From assembly GCF_026162625.1 (NCBI RefSeq), contig NZ_JAOTBD010000033.1:1-41778 (forward strand): a stretch of DNA of 41,778 nt. Reading direction: 5' to 3'. Numbering within the stretch: position 1 is the stretch's first letter; each line of letters begins with the position of its first letter. Position numbers and translations under genes: made by a program. Source of the stretch: Paracoccus beibuensis (GTDB lineage Bacteria; Pseudomonadota; Alphaproteobacteria; Rhodobacterales; Rhodobacteraceae). Positions 25,763-33,730 of the stretch are shown in pieces. A model generated the notes under the pieces. That model made no database searches. It saw only the letters and a program-made list of their open reading frames with translations, and was not told where the DNA came from.

Positions 25763-26724
25763 GGGCGGATCTCGCGCAGCGCCTCGGCGATCAGGGCGCG
25801 CCCGTCGCGCCCCTCGCTGATGGCCTTCCAGTCCGGCACCAGCCGGTGGGCCAGGGCGTCGGCGGCCAGCGCCTCGGCATCCTCGGGCAGGCCGTGGTCG
25901 CGGCCGTGAAGCCAGGCCCGCGCCCGGACCGCTGCCGCCAAGGCCAGAGTGCCGCGCGGAGAGATCGGATGCTCCACCGCATCCGCCAGCGCCCCGCCGC
26001 GCCGCGTCGACATCACCAACCGAATGATGAAGTCCTTGAGAACGGGCGCCAGGTGAACGTCCGCCACCTCGGCGCGCGCCTGGCTCATGTTCTCGGCCGT
26101 CAGCCGGGTCACGGCAGCTGGTGCTGGGCTGCGCCCCTCGGCCTCGACAAGGTCGAGGATCGCAAGCTCGGCTTCGGCGTCGGGCAGGTCAAGCCGCAGG
26201 TGCAGCAGGAACCGGTCCAGCTGCGCTTCGGGCAAGGGGAAGGTTCCCTCGTGCTCGATCGGGTTCTGCGTCGCCACGACCATGAAGGGCTGCGGCAGCA
26301 GCCGCGTGACGCCCGAGGTCGTCACCTGCCCTTCGGCCATCGCCTCCAGCAGGGCGGACTGCACCTTGGGTGGGGCGCGGTTGATCTCGTCTACCAGGAC
26401 GAGGTTGTGGAAGATCGGACCGGGCAGGAAATCGAAGCCGCCGGTTTCGGGGCGGAAGATCTGGCTGCCGGTCAAGTCCGAGGGCAGAAGGTCGGGCGTG
26501 CACTGGATCCGCGAATGTTCGCCCGGCAGATGCGCGGCCAGCTGTTTGACGGCGCGGGTCTTGGCGATGCCGGGCGGGCCCTCCAGCAGGACATGCCCGC
26601 CGACCAGAAACGCGATCAACAGGCGCTCGACCAGCCAGTCGTGACCGATCAGCGTCCGGCCGACCTCGTCGGCCAGCGTCCTGACCGCGAGGCGCGGCGT
26701 GAAGCCGTTCACTGCGTGATCCAT
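25756..26724 (-). CDS. moxR: MoxR-family AAA+ ATPase
   Basis: 322 residues from ATG 26724 (GGGAGAGA ribosome site). Walker A EGPPGIAKT (48-56), Walker B LVLVDEINR (108-116), the sensor region MVVATQNPIEHEGTFPLPEAQLDRF, and the C-terminal lid (SPRGTLALAAAVRARAW). Cytoplasmic chaperone-like ATPase that remodels VWA-domain partners for insertion of metals/cofactors into client enzymes. First gene of a seven-gene run in which every junction overlaps. It begins 114 bp downstream of the sorbosone-dehydrogenase gene, close enough for read-through. Confidence 0.92.
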   Translation of the reverse strand: MDHAVNGFTPRLAVRTLADEVGRTLIGHDWLVERLLIAFLVGGHVLLEGPPGIAKTRAVKQLAAHLPGEHSRIQCTPDLLPSDLTGSQIFRPETGGFDFLPGPIFHNLVLVDEINRAPPKVQSALLEAMAEGQVTTSGVTRLLPQPFMVVATQNPIEHEGTFPLPEAQLDRFLLHLRLDLPDAEAELAILDLVEAEGRSPAPAAVTRLTAENMSQARAEVADVHLAPVLKDFIIRLVMSTRRGGALADAVEHPISPRGTLALAAAVRARAWLHGRDHGLPEDAEALAADALAHRLVPDWKAISEGRDGRALIAEALREIRPW

Positions 26725-26838
26725 TGCTCTCTCCCTGTGTCTGCAGATTGTGCAGGCACTGGGGGCAACCTTGCCACTGCGAAACCGCATTCTGCGACCA
26801 AAGTCGCGGCGACCACCGTGGCGGAACCCTCGGCGCCG

Positions 26839-28128
26839 CTAGGCTGCCGTCACCCGCCAGATGACGTCGCCCACGTCGTCGGCCACCAGCAGGGATGCCT
26901 TGTCCGCCCCGACGGCGACGCCGACCGGGCGGCCATAGGCGTGACGTTCGTCCGGCGACAGAAAGCCCCAGAGGATGTCCCGCGGCGGCCCCGACGGCCG
27001 ACCACCTTCAAATGGAACGAAGATCACGCGGTAGCCGCTGAGGGTCGACCGGTTCCATGACCCGTGCTGACCGATGACCATGCCCCCGGGGAAGCCCGGC
27101 AAGGTACCCGTCGGCATCCAGCAGAGCCCGAGCGAGGCGGTGTGGCCGCCGAGCGCATAGTCCGGCGTGATTGCCTTCGCCACCAGGGCAGGGTCTTGCG
27201 GAACGCGATCATCGACGGTCTGGCCCCAGTAGCAATAGGGCCAGCCGTAGAATCCTCCGTCGCGGACCGAGGTCAGATAGTCGGGCGGCGTCTCGTCCCC
27301 CAGCCCGTCGCGTTCGTTCACGACCGTCCACAAGGCGCCCGTCGCAGGCTCCCACGCCATGCCGACGGCGTTTCTCAGCCCCGAGGCGAAGATCCTTGCG
27401 TTGCCGCTTGCGACGTCAAGTTCCCAAATGGCGGCCCGACCCTCCTCGGCGTCCATCCCCTTGTCGCCGATATTCGAGAGAGAGCCGACGCCGGCAAAGA
27501 TCTTGCGCCCGTCGGGCGACGCGATCAGGCTGCGCGTCCAGTGCCCGCCGGGCCGGAAATCGACCAGCTTGCGGCCGGGCTGCGACGGACGGACGGCCCC
27601 CGCGTCATAGGGGAAGGCCGTGATACCGTCGGTGTTGCCGACATAGAACGTGCCGTCCGCCAGGGCCATTCCGAAGGGCTGGTTCTGGTTCTCCAGGAAC
27701 ACCTCACGGATCTCGGCCACGCCGTCGCCATCGGCGTCCCGCCACAGCGTGATGCGATTGGCGCTGTCGCCGATTGCCTTGGCGCGGCGCATCGTGGCCT
27801 GCGTCGCATGATCCATCAGCGTCTTCGGAGCCGAGGGCTGCTCCTTCGACTCGGCCACCAGCACGTCGCCGTTCGGCAGGACTTCGATCCAGCGTGGATG
27901 GTCCAGGCCGGTCGCGAAGGCATTCACCCGAAGGCCCGGCGCGGCATCGGGAACGTGGCCCGCAACCCAGCCCCTGGCTGTCGGCATCTTGAGGGTCATG
28001 ATGCCTTGCCGCCGGGCCTCCGGTATGGTCGGCGTGTGCCCTACCGCTTGGGTCCTCGGCGCCTTGAAGCGCCTCAGGGCGACCATCGTGCCCCCCACGA
28101 TCGCCGTCGCCCGTGCCATGAAATCCAT
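26839..28128 (-). CDS. L-sorbosone dehydrogenase-like PQQ-dependent sugar dehydrogenase
   Basis: 429 residues. A six-bladed-propeller quinoprotein of the glucose/sorbosone dehydrogenase family: LDHPRWIEVLPNGDVLVAES, NQPFGMALADGTFYVGNTDG, HWTRSLIASPDGRKIFAGVGS, GLRNAVGMAWEPATGALWTV, RDGGFYGWPYCYWG, GQHGSWNRSTLSGYRVIFVPF. It oxidises an aldose, sorbosone or related aldehyde in the periplasm with PQQ. The first 35 residues give only a weak signal sequence/anchor, so export should be checked. AGGA lies 8 nt before ATG 28128. It precedes moxR on the same strand. Confidence 0.85.
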   Translation of the reverse strand: MDFMARATAIVGGTMVALRRFKAPRTQAVGHTPTIPEARRQGIMTLKMPTARGWVAGHVPDAAPGLRVNAFATGLDHPRWIEVLPNGDVLVAESKEQPSAPKTLMDHATQATMRRAKAIGDSANRITLWRDADGDGVAEIREVFLENQNQPFGMALADGTFYVGNTDGITAFPYDAGAVRPSQPGRKLVDFRPGGHWTRSLIASPDGRKIFAGVGSLSNIGDKGMDAEEGRAAIWELDVASGNARIFASGLRNAVGMAWEPATGALWTVVNERDGLGDETPPDYLTSVRDGGFYGWPYCYWGQTVDDRVPQDPALVAKAITPDYALGGHTASLGLCWMPTGTLPGFPGGMVIGQHGSWNRSTLSGYRVIFVPFEGGRPSGPPRDILWGFLSPDERHAYGRPVGVAVGADKASLLVADDVGDVIWRVTAA

Positions 28129-28555
28129 GCGTCATCCTGCCGTTGTCCTGGGCCGACATTAGCGGCGTCCGCTGCGCCGTCAAACGCCACCTTGGGTTCG
28201 CCCCGATGCACCGGTCGCGGCACGGGGCTGTCCATCCCTTTATGCTGCCTGCAAAACCGATCCGGAATCCGATCCCCCGCCAAGCCGTCGAGGGTGAAGA
28301 AAAGACCTTTGCCAATGCATCCGCCTGTCATCGTCGCCGGCGTGCCGCGGAACTTGGCGAAGAAGCGTGGCGGGCGGACTTTCTGCGAGCGCATCAACAA
28401 GAAGAGCTTTGTCGACGTTCGGTCCTCGTGCGCGACGCTGAACAGCATTGCGCACCAGAAGTCATGGTGGACCCGACGAGACCGACGGGCGACAGCCCGA
28501 TCGCGAAGTGTCGTTGCCGGTTAGCCCTGGCCGCTTGCGCAGCCAAGGCCGGTTG
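28129..28555. other. Intergenic region upstream of the sorbosone dehydrogenase gene
   Basis: About 430 bp between the GMC gene stop and the quinoprotein start. It should contain the quinoprotein promoter; I cannot point to a convincing -35/-10. Short open frames on both strands have no recognisable family. Confidence 0.35.
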
Positions 28556-30130
28556 TCAGATGGCGCCGGCCGAAAGCTCTTTCGCGATATGGTCGGCCTG
28601 GCGGATCGCCAGCGCCACGATGGTGAGCGTCGGGTTTTCCGCCCCTCCGGTCGTGAACTGGCTGCCGTCCGAGACGAAGAGGTTCGGCACGTCGTGGCTC
28701 TGGCCCCAGCGGTTCACGACGCCATCCTCGGGGCGTTCCGACATGCGGTTGGTGCCGAGGTTGTGGGTCGAAGGGTAGGGCGGTGTCGGCAGCGTGCGCG
28801 TCGCGCCGACGGCCTTGTAGATGGCCTGCCCGCGATCATAGGCGTGGTTGCGCATGGCGATGTCGTTCGGGTGATCGCTGAAATGGACGTCGGCGACCTT
28901 CAGGCCGAACTTGTCGACGGTGTCCGACAGGGTGACGCGGTTCGTCTCCTGCGGCATGTCCTCGCCCACGATCCACATGCCGGCCATGTTTTCGTAGGCG
29001 TCCAGCGCAGTCGTGAACTCCCGGCCCCAGCTGCCCGGGTCGAGGAACGCGGCCATGAAGGGCAGGCCCAGGCTCAGCGTCTCCAGCTCGTATCCGCCGA
29101 CGAACCCGCGCGAGGGGTCGTGGCGCGCCTCGTCCTGGATGATGCCTGCCATGGTCGTGCCGCGCCACATCCGCACCGGCTTTTCGAAGGTCGCATAGAT
29201 CGACCCCGTCGTGTGGCGCATGTAGTTGCGCCCGACCTGGCCCGAGCTGTTGGCAAGACCGTCCGGGAACATGCTGCTGGCGCTGTTCAGCAGCAGCCGT
29301 GGGCTTTCGAAGCTGTTGCCGGCGACGGCGACGATGCGGGCCGCCTGGAACTGCAGGTTGCCGTCCTTGTCGAAGTATTCCACGCCCGTGACGCGGCCTT
29401 GGTCGTTGTGCAGGATGCGCGCGACATGGGCGTGGTCGCGAACCTCGAGGTTGCCGGTCGCCTCGCCCCTGGGGATGTCGGTATAGGCCGCCGACCACTT
29501 CGCACCCCATTTGCAGCCCTGAAAGCAGAAGCCGGTCTGCTGACAGGCCGGGCGGTCGTCGTTCTCGATGCTGTTGATGGCCATGCGGCCGGTATGCACT
29601 TCCTTATACCCAAGCGCCTTGGCACCCGCGTCGAAGACCTTGAAGTTGTTGCTGCCCGGAAGCCCGGGGAAGTCGCCGGTGCGGGTCACGCCCAGCTTGG
29701 CCTCGGCCATCTGGTACCAGGGCGCCATTTCGACGCCGTCGATGGGCCAGTCCAGAAGGTTCGCGCCCTCGACCGCGCCATAGGTGGTCAGGGCCTTCCA
29801 TTCGTGGTCCTGGAACCGGATCGACGCTCCCGCCCAATGCGTCGTCGTGCCGCCGACGGCCTTCACGATCCAGGCGGGCAATCCGCTGAAGTCGCGCGCC
29901 ACGCGCCAGTCGCCGCTTGTCGTGCGCGGATCGGTCCAGGCCAACTGCCCGAAGCTTTCCCATTCGTCGTTGATATAGTCCTCGGGCAGGTAGCGTCCGC
30001 CGGCCTCCAGCGCGACGACCTTGACGCCCTTCTGCGCCAGTTCGTTGGCAAGCACACCGCCGCCCGCGCCAGTGCCGACGATGACGACCACGCTGTCGTC
30101 GGTCAGTTCGAATTTCGCTGCATTCGCCAT
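28556..30130 (-). CDS. GMC-family FAD sugar/polyol dehydrogenase, catalytic subunit with Fe-S motif
   Basis: 524 residues. N-terminal FAD-binding fold (VVVIVGTGAGGGVLANELA, 14-32; E42 of ALEAGGR), GMC signature GGTTTHWAG (93-101), and a C196-X5-C202-X3-C206 motif as in the 3Fe-4S site of FAD-dependent glucose dehydrogenase and fructose/gluconate dehydrogenases. The C-terminal GMC active-site blocks are STHNLGTNRM and GGAENPTLTIVALAIR. There is no signal peptide: such subunits are carried across the membrane by a Tat-exported small subunit, encoded 11 bp upstream. A cytochrome c subunit, the usual third partner, is absent here. The sugar cannot be fixed from sequence. Confidence 0.9.
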   Translation of the reverse strand: MANAAKFELTDDSVVVIVGTGAGGGVLANELAQKGVKVVALEAGGRYLPEDYINDEWESFGQLAWTDPRTTSGDWRVARDFSGLPAWIVKAVGGTTTHWAGASIRFQDHEWKALTTYGAVEGANLLDWPIDGVEMAPWYQMAEAKLGVTRTGDFPGLPGSNNFKVFDAGAKALGYKEVHTGRMAINSIENDDRPACQQTGFCFQGCKWGAKWSAAYTDIPRGEATGNLEVRDHAHVARILHNDQGRVTGVEYFDKDGNLQFQAARIVAVAGNSFESPRLLLNSASSMFPDGLANSSGQVGRNYMRHTTGSIYATFEKPVRMWRGTTMAGIIQDEARHDPSRGFVGGYELETLSLGLPFMAAFLDPGSWGREFTTALDAYENMAGMWIVGEDMPQETNRVTLSDTVDKFGLKVADVHFSDHPNDIAMRNHAYDRGQAIYKAVGATRTLPTPPYPSTHNLGTNRMSERPEDGVVNRWGQSHDVPNLFVSDGSQFTTGGAENPTLTIVALAIRQADHIAKELSAGAI

Positions 30131-30141
30131 GGTGCGTCCCC

Positions 30142-30663
30142 CTACAGCCAGTCGATGTCGTCGAAGCCGCGGTCGATGTAACCGCCCTGGGAAAAGCTCT
30201 CTCCCTCATAGCCGAAGATCGGCCAGACCTCTTTCTGGTTATAGAGCCCGGTCACCAGCCCGCCGCGCACCGTCTGGAAGAAGTCGCTGTCCTCGATGCC
30301 GCGCAGGATCGCGACGCGGTCGGCTTCCCATCCGACGCCAAGGTAATTCCCATGCCCCGCGGCCTGCGCCGCCGCATCCAGGGCGGCGATGCCCTCGGCC
30401 ACCATCGCTTTCTGCTCCGGCGTGTCATAGCCCTTGATCGCAATGGCATAGAACCGGTCGCCGACGCGGTCGTGCGGATAGATGTCGCGCGCCATCTGCA
30501 GCAGCGTCGCCATCTCGTGTTCGCTGATCGCGCTCACTTCGACCGCCCATGCGGCGTCCGGCGCGGCGATGAACCCCGCGCCGGCGACCGCAAGCGTGCC
30601 TGCCGCCATGGCGCGCGACAGAAGCGCACGCCGGGTCAGGCCCTTCCCCTTCAGTTGGGACAT
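30142..30663 (-). CDS. Gluconate 2-dehydrogenase subunit 3-like Tat-exported small subunit
   Basis: 173 residues from ATG 30663, preceded by a strong GGAGGAGG; an upstream in-frame start gives a charged leader and is unlikely. Twin-arginine signal LTRRALL (9-15) with hydrophobic core and AWA cleavage site, then the small-subunit domain (ISEHEMATLLQMARDIYPHD, QKAMVAEGIAALDAAA, ending GFDDIDWL). It escorts the GMC subunit, encoded 11 bp downstream, through Tat and stabilises it in the periplasm. Lies 57 bp after the VOC gene. Confidence 0.88.
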   Translation of the reverse strand: MSQLKGKGLTRRALLSRAMAAGTLAVAGAGFIAAPDAAWAVEVSAISEHEMATLLQMARDIYPHDRVGDRFYAIAIKGYDTPEQKAMVAEGIAALDAAAQAAGHGNYLGVGWEADRVAILRGIEDSDFFQTVRGGLVTGLYNQKEVWPIFGYEGESFSQGGYIDRGFDDIDWL

Positions 30664-30720
30664 TCGTTCCTCCTCCCCTTGTTGCCGCGTGGGGTCCCCT
30701 CCCAAGGACCGGCACGGGTC

Positions 30721-31116
30721 TTACTTGTAGCGGCCCCCCCGCCGCAGGACCTCGATCTCGTATCCGTCGGGGTCCTGGATGAAGAAGAACCGGGCGATCA
30801 CCTCGCCGCCGGGGGCGAAGTCGACCAGCTTGCGAGGCGACAGGCCCTCGGACTCCAGCCGGGCGTGCAGCGCATCGACGTCATCGACGGAAAAGGCGAC
30901 GTGGCCATAGCCGTCGCCCAGGTCATAAGGCTCGGTCCGGCCCTTGTTGACGGTCAGCTCCAGTTCGCTCTCGCTTTCGCCGTTGGCCAGGTAGACCAGC
31001 GTGAACTTCTCGAAGTCCAGCCGCTCGGCGACCTTCAGGCCGAAGCAGCGGTCATAGAAGTCGACCGAACGCGCCTCGTCCAGAACGCGGATCATCGAGT
31101 GGATGTACTTGGCCAT
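30721..31116 (-). CDS. Glyoxalase I / VOC superfamily protein
   Basis: 131 residues, a single GloA-length unit with two beta-alpha-beta-beta-beta modules. All four glyoxalase I metal ligands have counterparts: H6, E53 (LELT), H72 (YGHVAF) and E122 (YEIEVL). It likely detoxifies methylglyoxal via glutathione, which fits a sugar-oxidation operon producing reactive aldehydes. First gene of the VOC / small subunit / GMC unit; the candidate operator GTAGTA-N6-TACTAC is 57-74 nt before its ATG. Another VOC reaction remains possible. Confidence 0.85.
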   Translation of the reverse strand: MAKYIHSMIRVLDEARSVDFYDRCFGLKVAERLDFEKFTLVYLANGESESELELTVNKGRTEPYDLGDGYGHVAFSVDDVDALHARLESEGLSPRKLVDFAPGGEVIARFFFIQDPDGYEIEVLRRGGRYK

Positions 31117-31172
31117 CGGGCGTTCCCTTTCCTTGCCGTCATCACAAGGCTAGGGGGCTTTCCGCGGCGCAG

Positions 31173-31190
31173 GTAGTATCGGATTACTAC
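31173..31190 (-). promoter_or_regulatory. Perfect dyad GTAGTA-N6-TACTAC, candidate operator
   Basis: A 6-bp perfect inverted repeat with a 6-nt spacer in the 90-bp gap before the VOC-GMC operon. Size and symmetry suit a dimeric regulator (LuxR-type response regulators and LacI/GntR proteins use comparable sites). No second copy was noticed in the window. Confidence 0.5.
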
Positions 31191-31206
31191 AGGCGCGATT
31201 TTTGGA

Positions 31207-31497
31207 TCACTCTGCCGCGATGGCCGGCTGGATCGCCTCGTCCTCGCCCAGGTGGAGCGTGCAGGCGCAGCGCAGCAGCGAGGTGAAGTTCCGGGCCTCT
31301 CCGTGCAGCTCCAGCACCTCGGCGTGCAGCTTCGAGATGAAGGCCGGTGTTGACACCCCTTCGCGCGCCGCGATGCGGTCGAGGATGTTCCAGAACGCGC
31401 GCTCCAGCCGGATCGAGGTCGACTGCCCGTTCAGGCGCAGGCGGCGGGTTACGGTCTCGTATCGGTCCGGGTTCTGCCCGGCGAAGATCTGGCACAT
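31207..31497 (-). CDS. Ribbon-helix-helix domain protein
   Basis: 96 residues from ATG 31497. Homologues I recall begin MCxIFAGQ-PxRY, so this start is preferred over 31605, whose extra residues are Cys/Lys-rich and unlike the family. The RHH_4-type domain is TRRLRLNGQSTSIRLERAFWNILDRIAAREG (about 17-47), then SKLHAEVLELHGEARNFTSLLRCACTLHL. Likely DNA-binding with unknown target. It lies upstream of the VOC operon on the same strand and could be its regulator, but nothing proves this. Confidence 0.75.
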   Translation of the reverse strand: MCQIFAGQNPDRYETVTRRLRLNGQSTSIRLERAFWNILDRIAAREGVSTPAFISKLHAEVLELHGEARNFTSLLRCACTLHLGEDEAIQPAIAAE

Positions 31498-31647
31498 CAG
31501 CTTGATCTCGTCCTTCTCTGGACGCCCATTTTTTCCGTTCGGCCCTGCGCAGTCAACGCGACATTCGGGGCAGGTGGCGGTGCGGCAACGCCGTGGCTGG
31601 AACATCGTCCCACCGGACCGGTTCAGGACACGTCAAAGGAGGATACC

Positions 31648-31833
31648 ATGTCCAAGACCATGCCACCCGTCCCGCCCGGCAGCCAGAGCGACAAGGGCCC
31701 GAAATCGCCACGCAACGATGCGCCGACGGATGCCCGGATCCCGGACCCGCACCAGCGCAACCTAGCCGAGCAGGGCCGGCAGGGCAACGTCAAGCAGAAC
31801 ACCACGAACAAGGGCCATCAGCAGGACCGCTAG
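31648..31833 (+). CDS. Conserved small hydrophilic protein, 61 aa
   Basis: AAAGGAGG about 5 nt before ATG 31648 is the strongest ribosome site in the window. The protein is Pro/Gln/Asn-rich and probably disordered (starts MSKTMPPVPPGSQ; ends QGRQGNVKQNTTNKGHQQDR). I recall similar short proteins with a GRQGN-KQNTT tail in alphaproteobacteria, with no known function. Divergent from the ribbon-helix-helix gene. Confidence 0.7.
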   Translation: MSKTMPPVPPGSQSDKGPKSPRNDAPTDARIPDPHQRNLAEQGRQGNVKQNTTNKGHQQDR

Positions 31834-32340
31834 GCCTGTAGCCGCGTCGAAGGTTCGTGCCGGTCATCCGGCGGCGACGTGGGGCGTGGCTTCCGGCTGA
31901 CTGACCCGTTTTCAGTCGCAGCCGAACCAAAGGGCAAGCTGCGCCGGGCCGAGGTCGCTGTGCTAGTCGGCATTGCCAAGTACCGGTCGATTTTCCGCGG
32001 CGGGTTGAAAGGGATCTCCGGACGAGAGACCTGCCAAGAACTGGGCCGCCGCCGCTCCGAGCGCGGCTTGATTGCCTTCGAGTTGCGCGAGCGACAAGGT
32101 GCATCTCATACCGTCGTCACCACCGCCGGATTTCTGGCAGCCGTGGCCTTGGTGTCCTTCCCGGTCTGCCGGCTCCTCCGATGACCGGCTGGCGCAGGCG
32201 GTGCAGCAAAAGCGCTGAACCGTGAAAATGCCGCATGACGTACCGCGGTCGGCCGCAGCAGAACGGCATGAAGCGGAGCTTCCGCCAGAAAGAGAAGGGG
32301 GAGCGCGGCTGTTGGTCGTCCCAGAGAAGCACGAGCGCCT
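31834..32340. other. Decayed or non-coding stretch
   Basis: About 500 bp between the small protein and the CoA-transferase remnant. Frames on both strands are short or Arg/Ser-rich without ribosome sites; nothing is recognisable. It may be the decayed remainder of the CoA-transferase locus. Confidence 0.4.
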
Positions 32341-32372
32341 ACGGTTCTTGAGGCTTCGGCGCCAAGAACCGT
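32341..32372. repeat. Perfect 10-bp inverted repeat with 12-nt loop
   Basis: ACGGTTCTTG (32341-32350) and CAAGAACCGT (32363-32372) are perfect reverse complements around AGGCTTCGGCGC, which holds a TTCG tetraloop. CoA-transferase homology stops at this point (about 32368). No T-run follows, so it is not a classical terminator; it could be a terminator remnant or a recombination scar. Confidence 0.6.
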
Positions 32373-32841
32373 TGACGTGGTGCAGCTTCGACATCGGCTC
32401 GCTGGCCGAGGCAACGCCTGGCCGCGCCGCAGAGGAATCGGTCTGGCCGAAGCCCAAAACCGGGCGATGACCAGCGGGGGTTTAGCTCGTGCAACTCGGG
32501 CGGGTCATGCCGCAGTTTTCGAGGTGCCAGGCGTGAGGTTCTCGATCAGCACGTCCGCATCGCTGCTGAGCCTGCTTGCCAGTTCCTGCCCGCGCGGGTC
32601 GCGCAGGTTGGTTGAGATCGCCTTCTTGTTGCGCGCCGTGATTGGCCAGATGAGTGCTTTCCCGGTGCTTGGGCTGGCCGCGGTTGCGGATCGAGTTATT
32701 CACCTCCGTCGGCCCGATCTTGACGACTTCCGCCCCGCAATCTGCACAGCGGGTGCCGACAAAGGGCCCGGATAGAAGCCGGCCCATCGCGGGCACCTGC
32801 AGACCTGCCAGCGGACCGAACGGACCTGCCCGTTTCTCGGT
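32368..32841 (-). pseudogene. CaiB/BaiF family III CoA-transferase remnant
   Basis: Three adjoining frames each match successive parts of the N-terminal region of class III CoA-transferases. They are GPFGPLAGLQV...LLSGPFVGTRCADCGAEVVKIGP (32841-about 32690); then TARNKKAISTNLRDPRGQEL and DADVLIENLTPG in another frame; then, after an in-frame stop, VLGFGQTDSSAARPG and LHHVNG (to 32368). The catalytic-Asp region and C-terminal two thirds are missing. At least two frameshifts, one internal stop and a 3' truncation make it non-functional. Confidence 0.8.
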
Positions 32842-33053
32842 TACCGCCCTCTCCCCGACTTTCTATTAACAGGACACTGCCAAGTGCAGCTTGATTTTGC
32901 ATCCAGAAGAAGACGACATGGCGCCATGGAACCCTGTTCGCCGATCTTTCTGTGCTATTTTCCAGCCAAAGTAGCGGCGTGGAATTGTTCTCCGTCAGTC
33001 AAGATGATCAAAGGGCTGTTGAAGTTCAGCCAGCAGAGCAGAGGGCGCCGTAG

Positions 33054-33730
33054 ATGCAGTCGGTGACAGGCGGAAATGCCTCCGAGCGCGCCTATCATGA
33101 ATCGCGTGAGGCGACCGTTGAAGGCCATCCGCCCAGGACCGCAATGTTACGGAGCTTGATTTGGCAGAGATGCTTGTGATCTCAAGGACGCCCCTCCGCG
33201 AAGCTATCAAGCGCCTTCTGCTGGAGGGACTTCTCGAGCGTACGAAGGGGCAGGGGCACTGGTGCGCGCTGCCGGGCGAGGCGCAAGTCTGTAAGATCTT
33301 AGACCTGCGACTGCGACTTGAAGCCTATGCCGCAAGGCGGGCAGCCGCGCGCGCTTCGCCGCAGCAGATCATGGAACTGCAGCAGTCAGCCGCGCGCATG
33401 ATCCTTCTGGCTCAGGCGGAACCGCCAGACGAGAAGTCGATCGTTCAGATCGACAAGGGAAATGCGCGTTTCCACACCTCGGTGATCGAGGCAAGTCAGT
33501 CGCAGCGACTGATGCATCTGATCAAGGCTGCGGTCGACATCTCGCTTGTCAGCCGGACGTTTCGCAGCTTCACGTCGGAGCAGCGCCGACGTCCGGCGCA
33601 GCACCATGTAGAAATCGCCGCAGGCTCGCCTCGATGGGCGGAACGAACTAGGGAAGTTCACATTCTGTCTGCCGCCGAGACGTTCGATCCTTTGCCGCCT
33701 GCCGTCCCTCGCGGTCGCCCGACACCGTGA
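33054..33730 (+). pseudogene. GntR/FadR-type regulator, frameshifted near its DNA-binding domain
   Basis: ATG 33054 gives MQSVTGGNASERAYHESREATVEG, the usual N-terminus of FadR-type GntR proteins, but the next part of the wing-HTH (IRPG, then VTELDLAEMLVISRTPLREAI) lies in other frames around 33110-33145. From 33146 the frame is open to 33730 through the FCD effector domain (ILDLRLRLEAYAARRAA; RTFRSFTSEQRRR). The TGA overlaps the GTG of the next gene, so the pair was once a coupled operon. An internal start at 33161 would give a protein lacking the first half of the HTH. Confidence 0.7.

Noticed and set aside
28448..30181. Plus-strand open frame of 577 codons opposite the GMC gene
   Set aside because: Antisense shadow; the opposite strand encodes a complete GMC enzyme with cofactor motifs.
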